From contig NC_083388.1 of NCBI RefSeq assembly GCF_031755915.1, forward strand, positions 22,346,001 to 22,410,000: 64,000 nt of DNA, read 5' to 3'. The notes beneath the pieces were generated by a model, which was not told the DNA's origin, ran no database searches, and worked only from the letters and a program-made list of their open reading frames with translations. This document shows, one piece after another, positions 26,702 to 37,499 of this stretch. The stretch comes from Ziziphus jujuba (taxonomy: Eukaryota; Streptophyta; Magnoliopsida; Rosales; Rhamnaceae). Position 1 is the stretch's first letter. Each line of letters opens with the position of its first letter. The translations under genes and the position numbers were made by a program.

Positions 26702-27842
26702 TGCAACTTAAGTTGGAATGTTTGACAGAAATCCAAATGTTCTTATTTGTTTTGGGAAACGAATATTGATATGTATATACCGATGGAAAACTCTTTCCAG
26801 AAGGGACTCAACATGTTTGATACAGGCAACAATGATCTGACTATTGCATTTTATTCCAAGTCATTGGATGAGATACTTCCCTGGATTCCAACCATTTTAT
26901 TAGAATTTGAAACAGGAATAAAGTTTAAGCTTCATTTACACTAGAGAAAGGACGATTAGTACTTCCGCATTACAAAAATTTATATATAATAAGTTGATCT
27001 TTGATTTGTCATTTTGCTTGATTGGTTGGCTTGCTTTACAGAAACTATATGACCAAGGGGCTTGGAACTTTTGGATACAGAATTCCAGTCCTCAAGGATG
27101 CTATACTCACAATGTTGCCCTCTTTGGAATTGACACATCGAAGCTTGATGAACTAGGATTTGTCAGCTCCCACAATGAAACCGCTAAAGTTTTCAATCTG
27201 CAGCTTCATGCTCTCTGTAAAAGTTGCAGGGTCAATATGCAGATGCAAAAATATGCAAAAATTACATACTTTGAATTTATACCATAAAATGTAACTTAAT
27301 TGCAAATTACTCTCAATATGGTTAGTATCTCTTACTACCTGTGCTTTGTTTATTGTTTTGATTTTACTCTTTCATATGTAATGCAGAGGGCAATTATGTT
27401 GGTGCATAATAATTGTTTATTTTTGACTGGCTATGCTAAAAAGAAAAATAATTCACCACAACTATTTGTTTGGTTGTCATACAGACTATGATCTACTTAT
27501 ATCGCATTATCTTATACTGCTGCTACTAATATGTTCATGATAAACATGTTTTTTTCTTTTGAAATATGCATTTATATTTCTTTGTTTCATAGTTGTTCAT
27601 GGAATATCAGTATCCAATGTTCTAGATAATTTACACCATGACCACGATGGTAATCAACTTCATCTGTCACATAGATTTTCCTCAATGGAGGTATTCAGCC
27701 CCAGAAATTGATTTTTTGTGTAACAACAATGTGCAGGATTTAAACAACCTGTGATGACCTGCTGTGGATATGGAGGTCCACCAATCAACTTCGATTACAT
27801 ATGTTGTAAAATCCAACTTAATTTCAAAGTATTTTCTATATG
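25885..27842 (+). pseudogene. GDSL esterase/lipase, copy 3 (broken, mosaic)
   Basis: Exon 1a (25885-26119) is open but has SDTT in place of SDTG. A decayed exon 1b follows. Exon 2 (about 26415-26580) has lost its 5' end and acceptor, because intron sequence is fused straight to AATGGATC, and it lacks the usual last codons. Its block II glycine is Trp (FVAAWTTI). Exon 3 (about 26757-26925) has the acceptor CAG changed to GGG, and block III reads GNND. Exon 4 (from 27042) carries a one-base deletion in the AAAA..GTTGCAGG region and further damage. Exon 5 starts normally at about 27737 but after some 57 bases is joined to the tail of another copy's exon 4. No coherent product is possible. Confidence 0.9.
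26250..26372 (+). pseudogene. Relic of GDSL first exon 1b inside copy 3
   Basis: It aligns by eye with exon 1b of copy 1: TTCAACTTTGG, a degraded AATTCTGATACC, CCATCTGGGAAATGCTGTGAT, then ATTGACTTTCTTAGTAAATC with the old donor site. The middle part, coding for the GIES..PPYGQNYF segment, is missing. The same gap is present in the relics of copies 4 and 6. Confidence 0.75.
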
Positions 27843-28170
27843 GTCAATATCTCTCGCCGCCCTTCTTTTCTTCCATGCACAAAATGAAAAAAATTAAATA
27901 AAAAAAATCAAATACTTCAACGGTGGTATTATGCCTTAGGGATTGATTTTTTATTTATTATTATTATTATTAATGTCTGTACAATTTGAAGAACCGTTTA
28001 CGATAATAAAATAAATTTATTATAAATGGTAAACAAACCGTTAAAACCTAGTAAACACATAACGAAGAAAATAATTAATAATATTAAAAATATAATAATT
28101 TTAAATAAATATCTACCAATAGCTACTTGTCACATGTGAGTTCTGTAGGATCATGAGAGATTCTGTGAGC

Positions 28171-28177
28171 TATATAA
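28171..28177 (+). promoter_or_regulatory. TATA box of GDSL copy 4
   Basis: TATATAA 74 bp upstream of the ATG at 28245. The surrounding 130 bp resembles the region upstream of copy 5 (about 33222-33350), where the box has decayed to CTATAATT. Confidence 0.55.
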
Positions 28178-28244
28178 TGCTGACTTTTTATTTTTCTGGT
28201 CAGCTTTATATTGCTATTTGCTAGTTGGTTTTGGAGCAACCATC

Positions 28245-28727
28245 ATGGCATCTAAGACCTTGATTGTACAAATTGTTACCTTATGCTCCATTTTTTTGCC
28301 ACTTTCAAATTCTGCAGATCTCAATTATCCTGCAGTTTTCAACTTTGGTGATTCAAACTCTGACACTGGTGAATTTGCTGCTGGTATGGGTCTGCTCATA
28401 GGCCCTCCTAATGGACAGAAATTCTTCAACACTTCTTCTGAGAGGGAATGTGATGGTCGTCTAATTGTAGACTTTCTCAGTAAAATTTCTCACCCTTTTA
28501 CTTGAAAATTTATATGTTTTGCGAAGTAATGAAAATCTCTTCCTCCCAAACAAGAATTGCTTCACTACCCCAAAAAAAAAAAAAAAAAAAAAGGTGCATG
28601 GAACTTTGAAGTAATGGATTTGAAGTGCAACTGCCATACTTATGATATCTTTCAAAAAAAAAAAGGTGCATGGAACTTTGAAGTAATGGATTTGAAGTGC
28701 AACTGCCATACTTATGATATCTTTCAT

Positions 28728-28765
<38 letters not shown>

Positions 28766-30907
28766 CAACTTTGGCTACTGAAATTCTGAAGCCGACTGTA
28801 TTGTATCTTCCTGATTTCAAGAACCATTTGGGAATGTCTGTGATTATCCTTTCATCATTGAATTTCTTAGTAAATATCGTTTCTTGAAGTTCTGTTCGGC
28901 TACTGTCCTTCATTTTTCCCCTGTTTTCCTGAGTTTTCATAAGTATAGCAGTTGCACTCTAAATCCATTCACTTCAAAGTTTGCATGCTTTTTTTCAACT
29001 TTGGCTGTCGAAATTATGAAACCGATGGTATTTTATCTGCCTGATTTTGAAAACCATTTCGGAAATACTGTGATTACCCTCTCAACATTAAATTTCTTAG
29101 TAAATATTGTTTCTTGGAGTTCTGTTCAGCTACTGTTCTTCATTTTTCCTTGTTTTCCTCTGTTTTCATACGTATTGCGGTTGCACTTCAAATCAATTCA
29201 CTTCAATGTTCCATGCTTTTTTGTTCAACTTTGGCTATTGAAATTCTGAAACCACAGTGTTGTATCCAGGTGATTTCAAAATCCATTTGTGAAACACTGT
29301 GATCACCCTCTCATCATTGAATTTCTTAGTAAATATTGTTTTCTTGGAGTTCTGTTCTGCTACTGTCCTTCATTTTCCCCTGTTTTGCCCTGTTAAGTTT
29401 ATTGTTTTGGATGTATAAAACATTTCTTCCTGTCCTTACTTGGATTGGTATATTAATATTGCAGTGGATGGACTGGGTCTTCCGTTTCTAAATTCCTATT
29501 TGGATTCAATCGGAGAGCCAAGTTTCCAAAAAGGGTGCAATTTTGCAGCTTCACGCTCTACTATACTCCCTGCAACTGCACCATCACGCCCATTTTCATT
29601 TGGAGTTCAGGTGGATCAGTTCATCAGATTTAAGACCCGGCTTCTTGAATTGCTAGCTAAAGGTGAATTCCTGCAACATTTTTCAATCTTAAGCTACGAT
29701 TGCGTGAAACTTATACCATTGATGCATATTTCCTTTTTTAAAAAAAAAAAAAAAAAAAACTAAAATGGTCTTATTTGTTTTCAGATACAAATATTGGTAA
29801 GTATGTACCAACCGAAAGCTCTTTCCAGAAGGGGCTATACATGTTTGATTTAGGCCAGAATGATCTGTCTGTTGCATTTTTAAACAAAACATTGGATGAG
29901 ATACTTGCCTCGATTCCTACCATTTTATTAGAATTCGAAACAGGAATAACGGTAAGTTTCATCGACAATAGACAAATTGATGTGTTCTATTTTCTAACTC
30001 AAAACTCATATAATATTAATTGATCATTGATTTGACACTCTTTTCTTGACTTATTGGCTTGATTTACAGAAATTATATGACCAAGGGGCCCGGAATTTCT
30101 GGATACACAATACCGGTCCTAGTGGATGTTTGCCTGCCATACTCTCCCTATTTGGAACCGACCCATCAAAGCTCGATGAACTAGGATGTGTCAGCTCCTT
30201 CAATAAAGCTGCCAAAGTTTTCAATCTGCAGCTTCATGCTCTCTGTAAAAAATTGCAGGGTCAATATGCAGATGCAAATGTTACTTATGTGGATATTTTC
30301 GCCATAAAATCCAATTTAGTTGCAAATTACTCTCAATATGGTTAGTATCTCTTAGAGATTATGACTATGTTTGTTGTTCTGATTTCACTCACTGATCAAG
30401 TAGAGGACAGATATTTTGGCCTATCATAACTGTTTGTTTTTGACTGGCAATGCTGAACTGCAAAGAAAATAATTCACCACAACTATGTTTTTTCGGCTGC
30501 CATACAGACTACCATCCACTTATACCACATTACGTTTCTTCTACCAATATGTTATGATGGCCCTCAACTTCATCTGCCACATAAGGTTTTCGTTTATGGC
30601 TGTATTAAGAAGCTCTTGATATTGACTTTGTTGTGAACAACAATGTGCAGGATTTAAACAACCTAAGATGGCTTGCTGTGGTTATGGAGGTCCACCATTC
30701 AACTATAATATTGAAATTACTTGTGGTCAGACAAAGGTTTTAAATGGAACTTCAGTCACAGCCAAAGCTTGCAGTAACAGTGCTGAGTATATCAGTTGGG
30801 ATGGTGTTCATTTCACAGAGGCAGCAAATAAATATGTTGCTTCGCAAATACTTACAGGGAAATATTCTTCACCACCCTTCTCAGATAAAAAATATGTTTA
30901 CTTCTGA
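28245..30907 (+). CDS. GDSL esterase/lipase, copy 4 (intact frame, block II Gly to Arg, altered tail)
   Basis: Exons 28245-28479, 29465-29662, 29785-29951, 30070-30340 and 30651-30907 give about 375 residues with a signal peptide. Ser (FGDSNSDTG), Asn (GQND), Asp and His ([12 protein letters not shown]) are kept. Block II reads NFAASRSTI, putting arginine in place of the oxyanion glycine. The last residues are SDKKYVYF, because the usual ATGCCTTTCC segment has become AATATGTTTACT. Intron 1 is long (985 bp) and holds a duplicated segment and three tandem relics of exon 1b. Intact splice sites and frame argue for a made protein, but esterase activity is doubtful. Confidence 0.88.
28589..28728. 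repeat. Direct repeat in intron 1 of GDSL copy 4
   Basis: Two near-identical segments of about 63 bases (about 28589-28655 and 28666-28728), each starting GGTGCATGGAACTTTGAAGT, separated by an A run and followed by a T run to 28765. Confidence 0.9.
28760..29329 (+). pseudogene. Three tandem relics of GDSL exon 1b in intron 1 of copy 4
   Basis: Three degenerate copies of exon 1b start their CAACTTTGGCT at 28766, 28996 and 29226 and keep CTTAGTAAATAT at their ends, giving a repeat period of about 230 bases. Each lacks the same internal segment as the relics in copies 3 and 6. Upstream parts (AAATCCATTCACTTCAA) match codons of the mature N-terminus of exon 1b in copy 1. None is open. Confidence 0.8.
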
Positions 30908-31689
30908 AGATCAAGTTTTAAAAGGAACAACATTTAAAATTATGCTACTAACTGTAAGCCTAACAAGAACCTGAAATGGTACTATTCTATGCCAGCATTG
31001 GCATTGGACTCTCAAAAACTACTTATAGTCTTTGCAGTTACTATGTATTTGTTTTTATAAGGCAATGTGATAAAAATGGAGGTGACTGAATAATACAAAG
31101 GCTTTCTACCTTTAGCAAACAATGCAATCGTTTTCCGTAAATAGGTTTTAATGACATAAAGGAGCCAATTAAAGCTAAGTAGTTGAATTCTCCAAGCTCT
31201 TTTGGTCTTAAAGAGAAACTTGGTGTTTTGATTACACCATTCCATGCATTAAATTGCCCTTAATGTAGACTGTTATCTTATCTCTGTCTATCGGTATTTA
31301 ATATCTATGCTGACACGTTGAGTAGGAAATCAGCTCTCATTTTTTTTTTTTTGTTGTTTTGGTCTAGTTGTAAGCAGGAATTTGGAATTTGAAATATTTC
31401 ACATTGGATCTTCCATTTATAATTTGTTTTACATTAATTTAATATCTAAATGGATTTTTAAATTGACTAACACAAGTTTAAAAATTGAGAAAATCTGACG
31501 AGCTCTCTCGATTTATGAACAATATGAGAAAAACAAAATGATTAAATTTTCTCATATTTTTAATATTTATATTAGGCAAAAAATATGAGAAAAATTGATA
31601 AGCTTTCCCAAATGCACCTTTTTTTTTAATTTTAATTTTTATTTTTTTAAATCAAGAAATATAGGTTTTATAAGCCAAGCAATGGGGCG

Positions 31690-32160
31690 CGCCCCAGGAT
31701 CAAGAGGTAGCAAAGAAGCCTCTCTCTTTAGTAACAAAATTAATACAAATTAGTTCAGGGGTTTAAGAAACCCTGAAAAGAATTTATTAGGGCCCAATTA
31801 GAAGCCATGTGGACAAGTTTATTGAAGGTTCTGGGAACCCAAACAAAACTCAACAGAGTCAAGATCAAGCAGTTTCTTCATTAGAACTTCGGCAGACCAA
31901 TGGAGGGAACCAGTTTCTGCCATTTGAATGGCCCTGAACCACACTTCTAACATCACTTTCACATCTGACAAACCTCCAACCTTCATCCTTAGCGAAAGAG
32001 AGACCTCTAGCAATAGCCATCAGCTCCCCCACTTCCGTGAAATAACAATCCTCTCTAAGGGAGTGAATGGAAATGAGAGAGCCTTTGAAATCCCGAGAGA
32101 CAACCCAAGAGAAACAGAAACCACCCAAATACACCTTGAACCATCCGAACGTGCCCCATG
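31690..32160 (-). mobile_element. LINE-type retrotransposon fragment: RNase H domain relic
   Basis: Read on the minus strand, 32134-31865 gives an open segment with SRDFKGSLISIHS, GELMAIARGLSFAKDEGW and CESDVRSVVQ, the pattern of the RNase H domain (acidic residues E and D in order) found at the C-end of plant LINE polyproteins. After a frameshift the reading continues with VPRTFNKLVHMASNWAL, the usual end of that domain. A T-rich tract on the plus strand at 31618-31650 would be the LINE 3' poly-A tail. It is truncated at the 5' end and broken by at least one frameshift, so not autonomous. Confidence 0.7.
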
Positions 32161-32329
32161 TACATGTAATGCGATAAAATTAAATGACAGTGACTGAATA
32201 AAAGATAGCCATGCTACCTTTCATAAACATTTGTTTTTTTTAAATGGCATATCACATTCTTGTTCATGTACAGTGAAGGATCAATATTGACTTATAAGGC
32301 TTTAGAATTGACTAGTATATTTGGTATAC

Positions 32330-32700
32330 TTGGTTGGCAAGTAGAGCATTGGAATTTGTGAGAAAAATATCTAAAATTGAGGATGAGAGCAAGGCACAGT
32401 GGAGAAGTCTAGAAGATGTAAGAGTCGGCCAAAGCAACCGACAATAGAAAGTATAAAAGGAAACTTTGGCTTCCACGCCTGGTGAGCTACTCAGTTGAGT
32501 AGAGTAGGCTCCTAGAAAGAGAGAGCTCCCATGTATCAGTGTAAAGTATATAAGAGTCAATAACGTATGCTAGGTGTTTTAAGTGGTAAAAGAGTCTCAA
32601 ATGCTATTATGTGTATGGGTCCCCCTGCATGTATGAATTGTGTTCATGTATTTGTTTTGTTTGTCATTAATATAATAGAAATGGTTTATTTCTTCCCCAA
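32330..32700. mobile_element. Possible LTR-like or other repeat fragment
   Basis: About 370 bases with higher GC than the surroundings. They contain TATAAAAGG near 32454, a CTATCAGTTGAGT-like segment and AATATAATAG near the end. This composition and promoter-like layout recall a solo LTR or TRIM, but I see no clear TG...CA ends or target-site duplication. Confidence 0.25.
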
Positions 32701-33380
32701 CATATAGTTACTTTAGTAATGGTGATATTAAAAAGTGTAGCTATGGAAAGTGGAGACTCTCCACCAACTAAAATATAATAAACCAGATAACCAGAATCAT
32801 CAGAAATGAACTCTTACAAGTGTACTATATCCAAACTTTTTGATGGAAGGATATTTTAATCAAGCTTGCTTTTATAATGGAGAAATTATTTAGCACAACA
32901 GACTTTCCACATCATTATCCATTTATATGGTGAACCCATTCAAAATAAAAGATGATAAATAGTTTAAAGCATGGTGTCCACCTCTTTTATTTGCTTCCGA
33001 ACACTTGTAGTTAAAGCTAACTCCGTTAATATAAATGGACAATTAGTATCGCTACTTTCCAAATACCATTTACCAAGAATTCTAAACAAAAGGCAACCAA
33101 GCCCACAAGCTAGCTTGGCACCAAAAACTAGCAGACTCGCCTCTTTCCATCCTTAAGTATGCAAAAGTTACAAAAAAGGGAAGGCATATGCCCCACCAAA
33201 TACACTGCTGAAGGTGGTACTAAGTACTTGTCACACGTGAATTATGTTGAATCACGAGCGATTGTGTAAGCTATAATTTGCTGATCTTTTTATTTTGGTC
33301 TATTTTTTTATCTGACCATACATAGCATTTGGTAGCTGGTACATGGGTGAAATGTGAAAGAGATTAGAAGCAACCATCCA

Positions 33381-35711
33381 ATGGTTTCCAAGACCTTGCT
33401 TATCCAAATTATTATCTTCTCCTCAATTCTTTTGCCGCTTTCAAGTTCCAGAGACTACAATTATCCAGCTGTTTTCAACTTTGGTGATTCAAACTCGGAC
33501 ACCGGTGGACTTGTTGCTGGTATAGGTTTCCACTTGGACCCGCCTAATGGGCATCTATACTTCAAAACCCCTTCTGGGAGGCTTTCTGATGGCCGTCTGA
33601 TTGTAGATTTTCTCAGTAAAATTCTCACCCCTTTTACTTGCATGCAATAAAAAACCAAGTGGAAAATACAGTGATATATGAACGTCTTTTCAAGTTCCCC
33701 TGTTTTCCCCTCTTTTTTTTCCTTTTTTTTTTTTTTTTTTGAAGTTTATTGTTTTGGTTTTTGGATGTATTTCTTCCTGCTTTTTTATTTGGATTGATAC
33801 ATTACTGCAGTGGAGGCAATGGATCTTCCATTTCTAAATCCCTATTTGGATTCAATCGGAATGCCAAGTTTCCGAAAAGGTTGCAATTTTGCTGCTGGAG
33901 GGTCTACCATACTCCCGGCAGCTGTAGCAGCAAGCTGCCCTTTTACATTTGGAGTCCAGGTGGACCAGTTCATCCGATTTAAGACCCGGGTTCTTGAATT
34001 GCTAGCTAAAGGTGTATTCCTGCTACATTTTTCAATCTTAAGCTATGATTGAGTGAAACTTATACTAATGTTGCATATTTCCTTCAACACAAACAATTAT
34101 ATATATATTGTTGGAGACAGAGGACATATTGATTTTTATTAATTTATAAAAATTTGGTACACTCACATGTAAAAAGAGAGCAACATACTCACTCACATAA
34201 ATGAGCCGCGCACACACACTCACTTGACTTTTGGCGTACACTAGGACACAAAACATCTTTTCACACTCTTCTCATTCAAACCACGCACACTCACACACTC
34301 GTAAAGCACTCACTCTCTTATTTTCCATTATTGTTGGACAAGGCAAAAAGTCATACATCATCACCTTTTTATGGTGGTGAGGGTCGGTTGCTTGGTTGAT
34401 TCTAGATATATAGTATATTAATATTTAATTATAGAATTTTTTTTTTCCATCACTCCGAAGACACTAGCTGTTCTCCATTCTTAAAGATAAAACAAGATGA
34501 CTCCAGATTCTTCTAGAGAGCTGAGTCGGCATTGATATTTATCTCATATATATATATATATTTATGCATACAACTTCTGTTAGAATGTTTGAAACAAATC
34601 CAAACGTTCTTATTTGTTTTCAGATACAAATATTGATAAGCATTTGCCAACGGAAAGCAGTTTTCAGAAGGGGCTCTACATAATTGACATAGGCCAGAAT
34701 GATCTGACTCTTGCATTTTACACCAAAACATTGGATGAGATACTTGCCTGGATTCCTACCATTTTATTAGAAGTAGAAACAGGAATAAAGGTAAGCTTCA
34801 TCAACATTAGACAAATGACGAGTTCTACTTTTGGAACTAAGTAACTCATAAAATTAATTGATCACTGATTTACCACTCTTTTTGCTTCATGATTTACAGA
34901 CACTATATGACCAAGGTGCCAGGAATTTTTGGATACACAATACCGGTCCTCAAGGATGTTATCCTGGCATACTTTCCACATTTGGAACTGACCCATCAAA
35001 GCTTGATGAACTAGCATGTGTCAGCTCCAACAATGAAGCTGCTAAAGTTTTCAATCTGAGGCTTCATGCTCTCTGTAAGAAGTCGCAGGATCAATATGCA
35101 GATGCAAATATCATATATGTTGATATTTTTACCATAAAATCCAATTTAATTGCAAATTACTCCCAATATGGTTAGTGTCTTCTCCAACTTGTCACTATGT
35201 TAGTTGTTTTGGTCTATCATTATTGTTTGTTTTCTGATTGGCAATGCTAAAAAACATAGAAAATAATTCACCACAACTATGTTTTTTAGGACTGCCATAC
35301 AGACTATGATCTACTTATATCACATTACATTTCTACTACAAATATATTATGAACTTATGATGGCCTCAACTTCATCTGTCATATAAGATTTTCGTTTATG
35401 ACAGTATTATGCCTCGATTTTGGTTTTGTTGGGAACAACAATGTGCAGGATTTAAAAACCCTAAGCTGGCTTGCTGTGGATATGGAGGTCCACCATTCAA
35501 CTTTGATAGACAAATTATGTGTGGTCAGACACAGATTATAAATGGAACATCTGTCACAGCCAAAGCGTGCAGTTCTAGTACCGAGTATATCAGTTGGGAT
35601 GGTGTTCATTTCACAGAGGCAGCAAATCAGTATGTTGCTTCGCAAATACTCACTGGCAAATATTCGGATCCACCTTTCTCTGACAAAATGCCTTCCCATC
35701 TGAAGTTTTAA
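33381..35711 (+). CDS. GDSL esterase/lipase, copy 5 (intact)
   Basis: Exons 33381-33615, 33811-34011, 34624-34790, 34900-35170 and 35449-35711 give about 378 residues. Signal peptide, [18 protein letters not shown] (oxyanion Gly kept), GQND and [12 protein letters not shown] are all present, so the catalytic set is complete. Differences from other copies: MVSK start, GRLSDGR with the usual Cys replaced by Ser, and KLACCGYGG where others have IMACC. Intron 2 carries about 450 bases not found in the paralogues. Intron 1 has lost exon 1b almost completely. Start ATG 33381 matches the other copies; the frame upstream has no ATG. Confidence 0.92.
34105..34545. mobile_element. Insertion of about 440 bp in intron 2 of GDSL copy 5
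   Basis: The intron follows copy 4 until about 34100 and again from about 34560. The intervening segment, rich in CACTCAC repeats and beginning TTGTTGGAGACAGAGG, has no counterpart in the other copies. (TA)n tracts mark both borders. Transposon type is not recognised. Confidence 0.45.
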
Positions 35712-36148
35712 GTTTTAAAAGGCACAACATTTATTCATTCATGTTTTCCCAATATCTTTAAGATTCAGCTACGAACTGGAAGCCTTACAAAAACCAGAAA
35801 TGATACCATTGTGTGTGTCAGCATTTGGCATCTTCTATTCTGTTTTTCTCAAGGACTATTTGTAGAATTTGTTTTGTGAGGGAATATGATAAAAATGGAA
35901 GTCACTGAATAAAAAAATAAAATAACTTAAAAAAAAAAAGATCTTTCTACCTTTAATAAACAATTCAATGGTCGTTAATTAGGTTTTGGTAGCTTAGGGT
36001 AGCCAATAAAGCTTGGCTGGTGAATTTTTCAAGCTTTCTTTTAGTCTTGAAGAAAAACTTGGGTTTTGAGTACACCCTTCCAAGCATTAGTAGCCCTTAA
36101 TTTTAAGTATCATCTTTCTTCAATTTCTTTGTCTATTGGTGTTTATTA

Positions 36149-36355
36149 TTTTTGGATACACTAGAGGCAAGTCCTAAAGGATATGCTTCCCTCAAAATGT
36201 TGCCCTCTTTGGAACAGAACAATCAAAACTTGATGAACTAAAGTCTTCAATCTTCATCTTCATGCTCTGTCTAAAAGATTGCAGAACCAATATGCAGATG
36301 TAAATGTTACATATGTTGTAAAATTCAACTTAATTTCAAGTTACTTTCAATATGG
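36149..36355 (+). pseudogene. Isolated GDSL exon-4 fragment
   Basis: It begins with TTTTTGGATACAC, the start of the FWIHNTGP coding stretch, and continues through degraded CTTCATGCTCTGTCTAAAAG and AATATGCAGATG to TCAATATGG, the exon 4 end. Several deletions are present, including one that turns GTTGATATTTTTACCATAAAA into GTTGTAAAA. It sits directly after the conserved 3' flank of copy 5 with no exons 1-3 or 5. Confidence 0.8.
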
Positions 36356-36942
36356 CTAATACTATCTCGCACCACCCTTCTTTTCTTCCATGCATAAATA
36401 AATAATCAAATACTTTAATGGTGGTATTATTCCTTAGAAATTGATTTTTTTATTAAAAAGTCATACCAGTTTTGATATAAAATGAAACTATTTTCATTTA
36501 GTTAGGAATTGATGATTTAAGATGGAAAAAAGAAAAACAAAAAAACAAAAAAACAAAACAAAATAAAACCAGCTGGAGAATTTGGCCTGCATGGGCATGT
36601 TTTTTATTTTTTTATTTTCAAAATAAAGAATAGAAAATGCTATTTTATTATTTTACCAAAAAAAAAGTATTTAGCAAGTCGTGTTTGAAAAACAGGTTTT
36701 GAAAACAAAAAATATATTTGGCTAAATAGTTTTCAAAATTATTTTTAAACAATTTTGAAATTTTTTTTACTTTTTATTTTTTTGAATTTTTTGAATATTA
36801 TTAATAGTTTTCTACATGTTGCATATACATATATGGAATTTTTTTTTTTCATACTTCTATATTTTTCAAATCTTGCATTATTATTATTAATTCATTCACA
36901 TTACAATAAACATATATATAGGTATATATATGTATGGAAATT

Positions 36943-37087
36943 CTATGGTGAGGACAGTCTGCATGAGAACCCCAATATTAGTGACGGTTTTTCATAGTAT
37001 TAACGATGGTTTTTAGAAAATCGTCACCAATACTATGAAAAACTGTCACCAATACTGTGGTCCGCATGAGGACCGTCCGCACCATAG
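36943..37087. mobile_element. MITE-like foldback element (about 145 bp)
   Basis: Two inverted arms of about 70 bases meet near 37014. The left arm starts CTATGGTGAGGACAGTC, and the complement of the right arm starts CTATGGTGCGGACGGTC. Both contain TTTTTCATAGTATT. The element can fold almost end to end with some mismatches and codes for nothing. I do not see an obvious target-site duplication. Confidence 0.75.
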
Positions 37088-37499
37088 ACGGACTGTATAT
37101 ATGTATATATATATTTTTGTTGATTGTACATACTTAAGTTTTCATTGATTTATAGTTATTTCTAGAACTATGTTTCTCCACTCCTTGTATGACCAGCAGC
37201 TGTGCCACACTCATATCAATCAATTATGTTTTAATTAATCAGTTATTGATTTTTTTAAGAAGCTATTAAACTATATGTATAATTAATTCTTAGATGTGAG
37301 TTTCAAACAAATAGATTTATAATATATATATATATATATATATATAAAATAACTATTGGAATTTGGAATTGTATTGTATAATAACTATTTATATCGACTA
37401 GGAAATTAAATTCTACAAGTTTAATATAATATTTTCAAACAATAAACAAAATTGTATATTGGCATAACAATCAAATTTTTAATTTTTAAATGTTATAAA

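Larger units (their letters stand above)
30908..33380. other. Intergenic between GDSL copies 4 and 5 with transposon debris
   Basis: Bases about 30960-31310 are the conserved 3' flank of the array unit. A LINE-type RNase H relic follows (31690-32160). Then about 32172-32235 repeats part of the 3' flank. Bases 32330-32700 are unlike the array and may be an LTR or other element. Bases 32720-32830 resemble sequence downstream of copy 6 (41460-41690). Bases 33222-33350 are the upstream region of copy 5. Confidence 0.5.

Noticed and set aside
31928..32197. 89-codon plus-strand frame
   Set aside because: Antisense shadow of the RNase H relic on the minus strand.
35379..35699. 106-codon minus-strand frame
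   Set aside because: Antisense shadow of exon 5 of GDSL copy 5.
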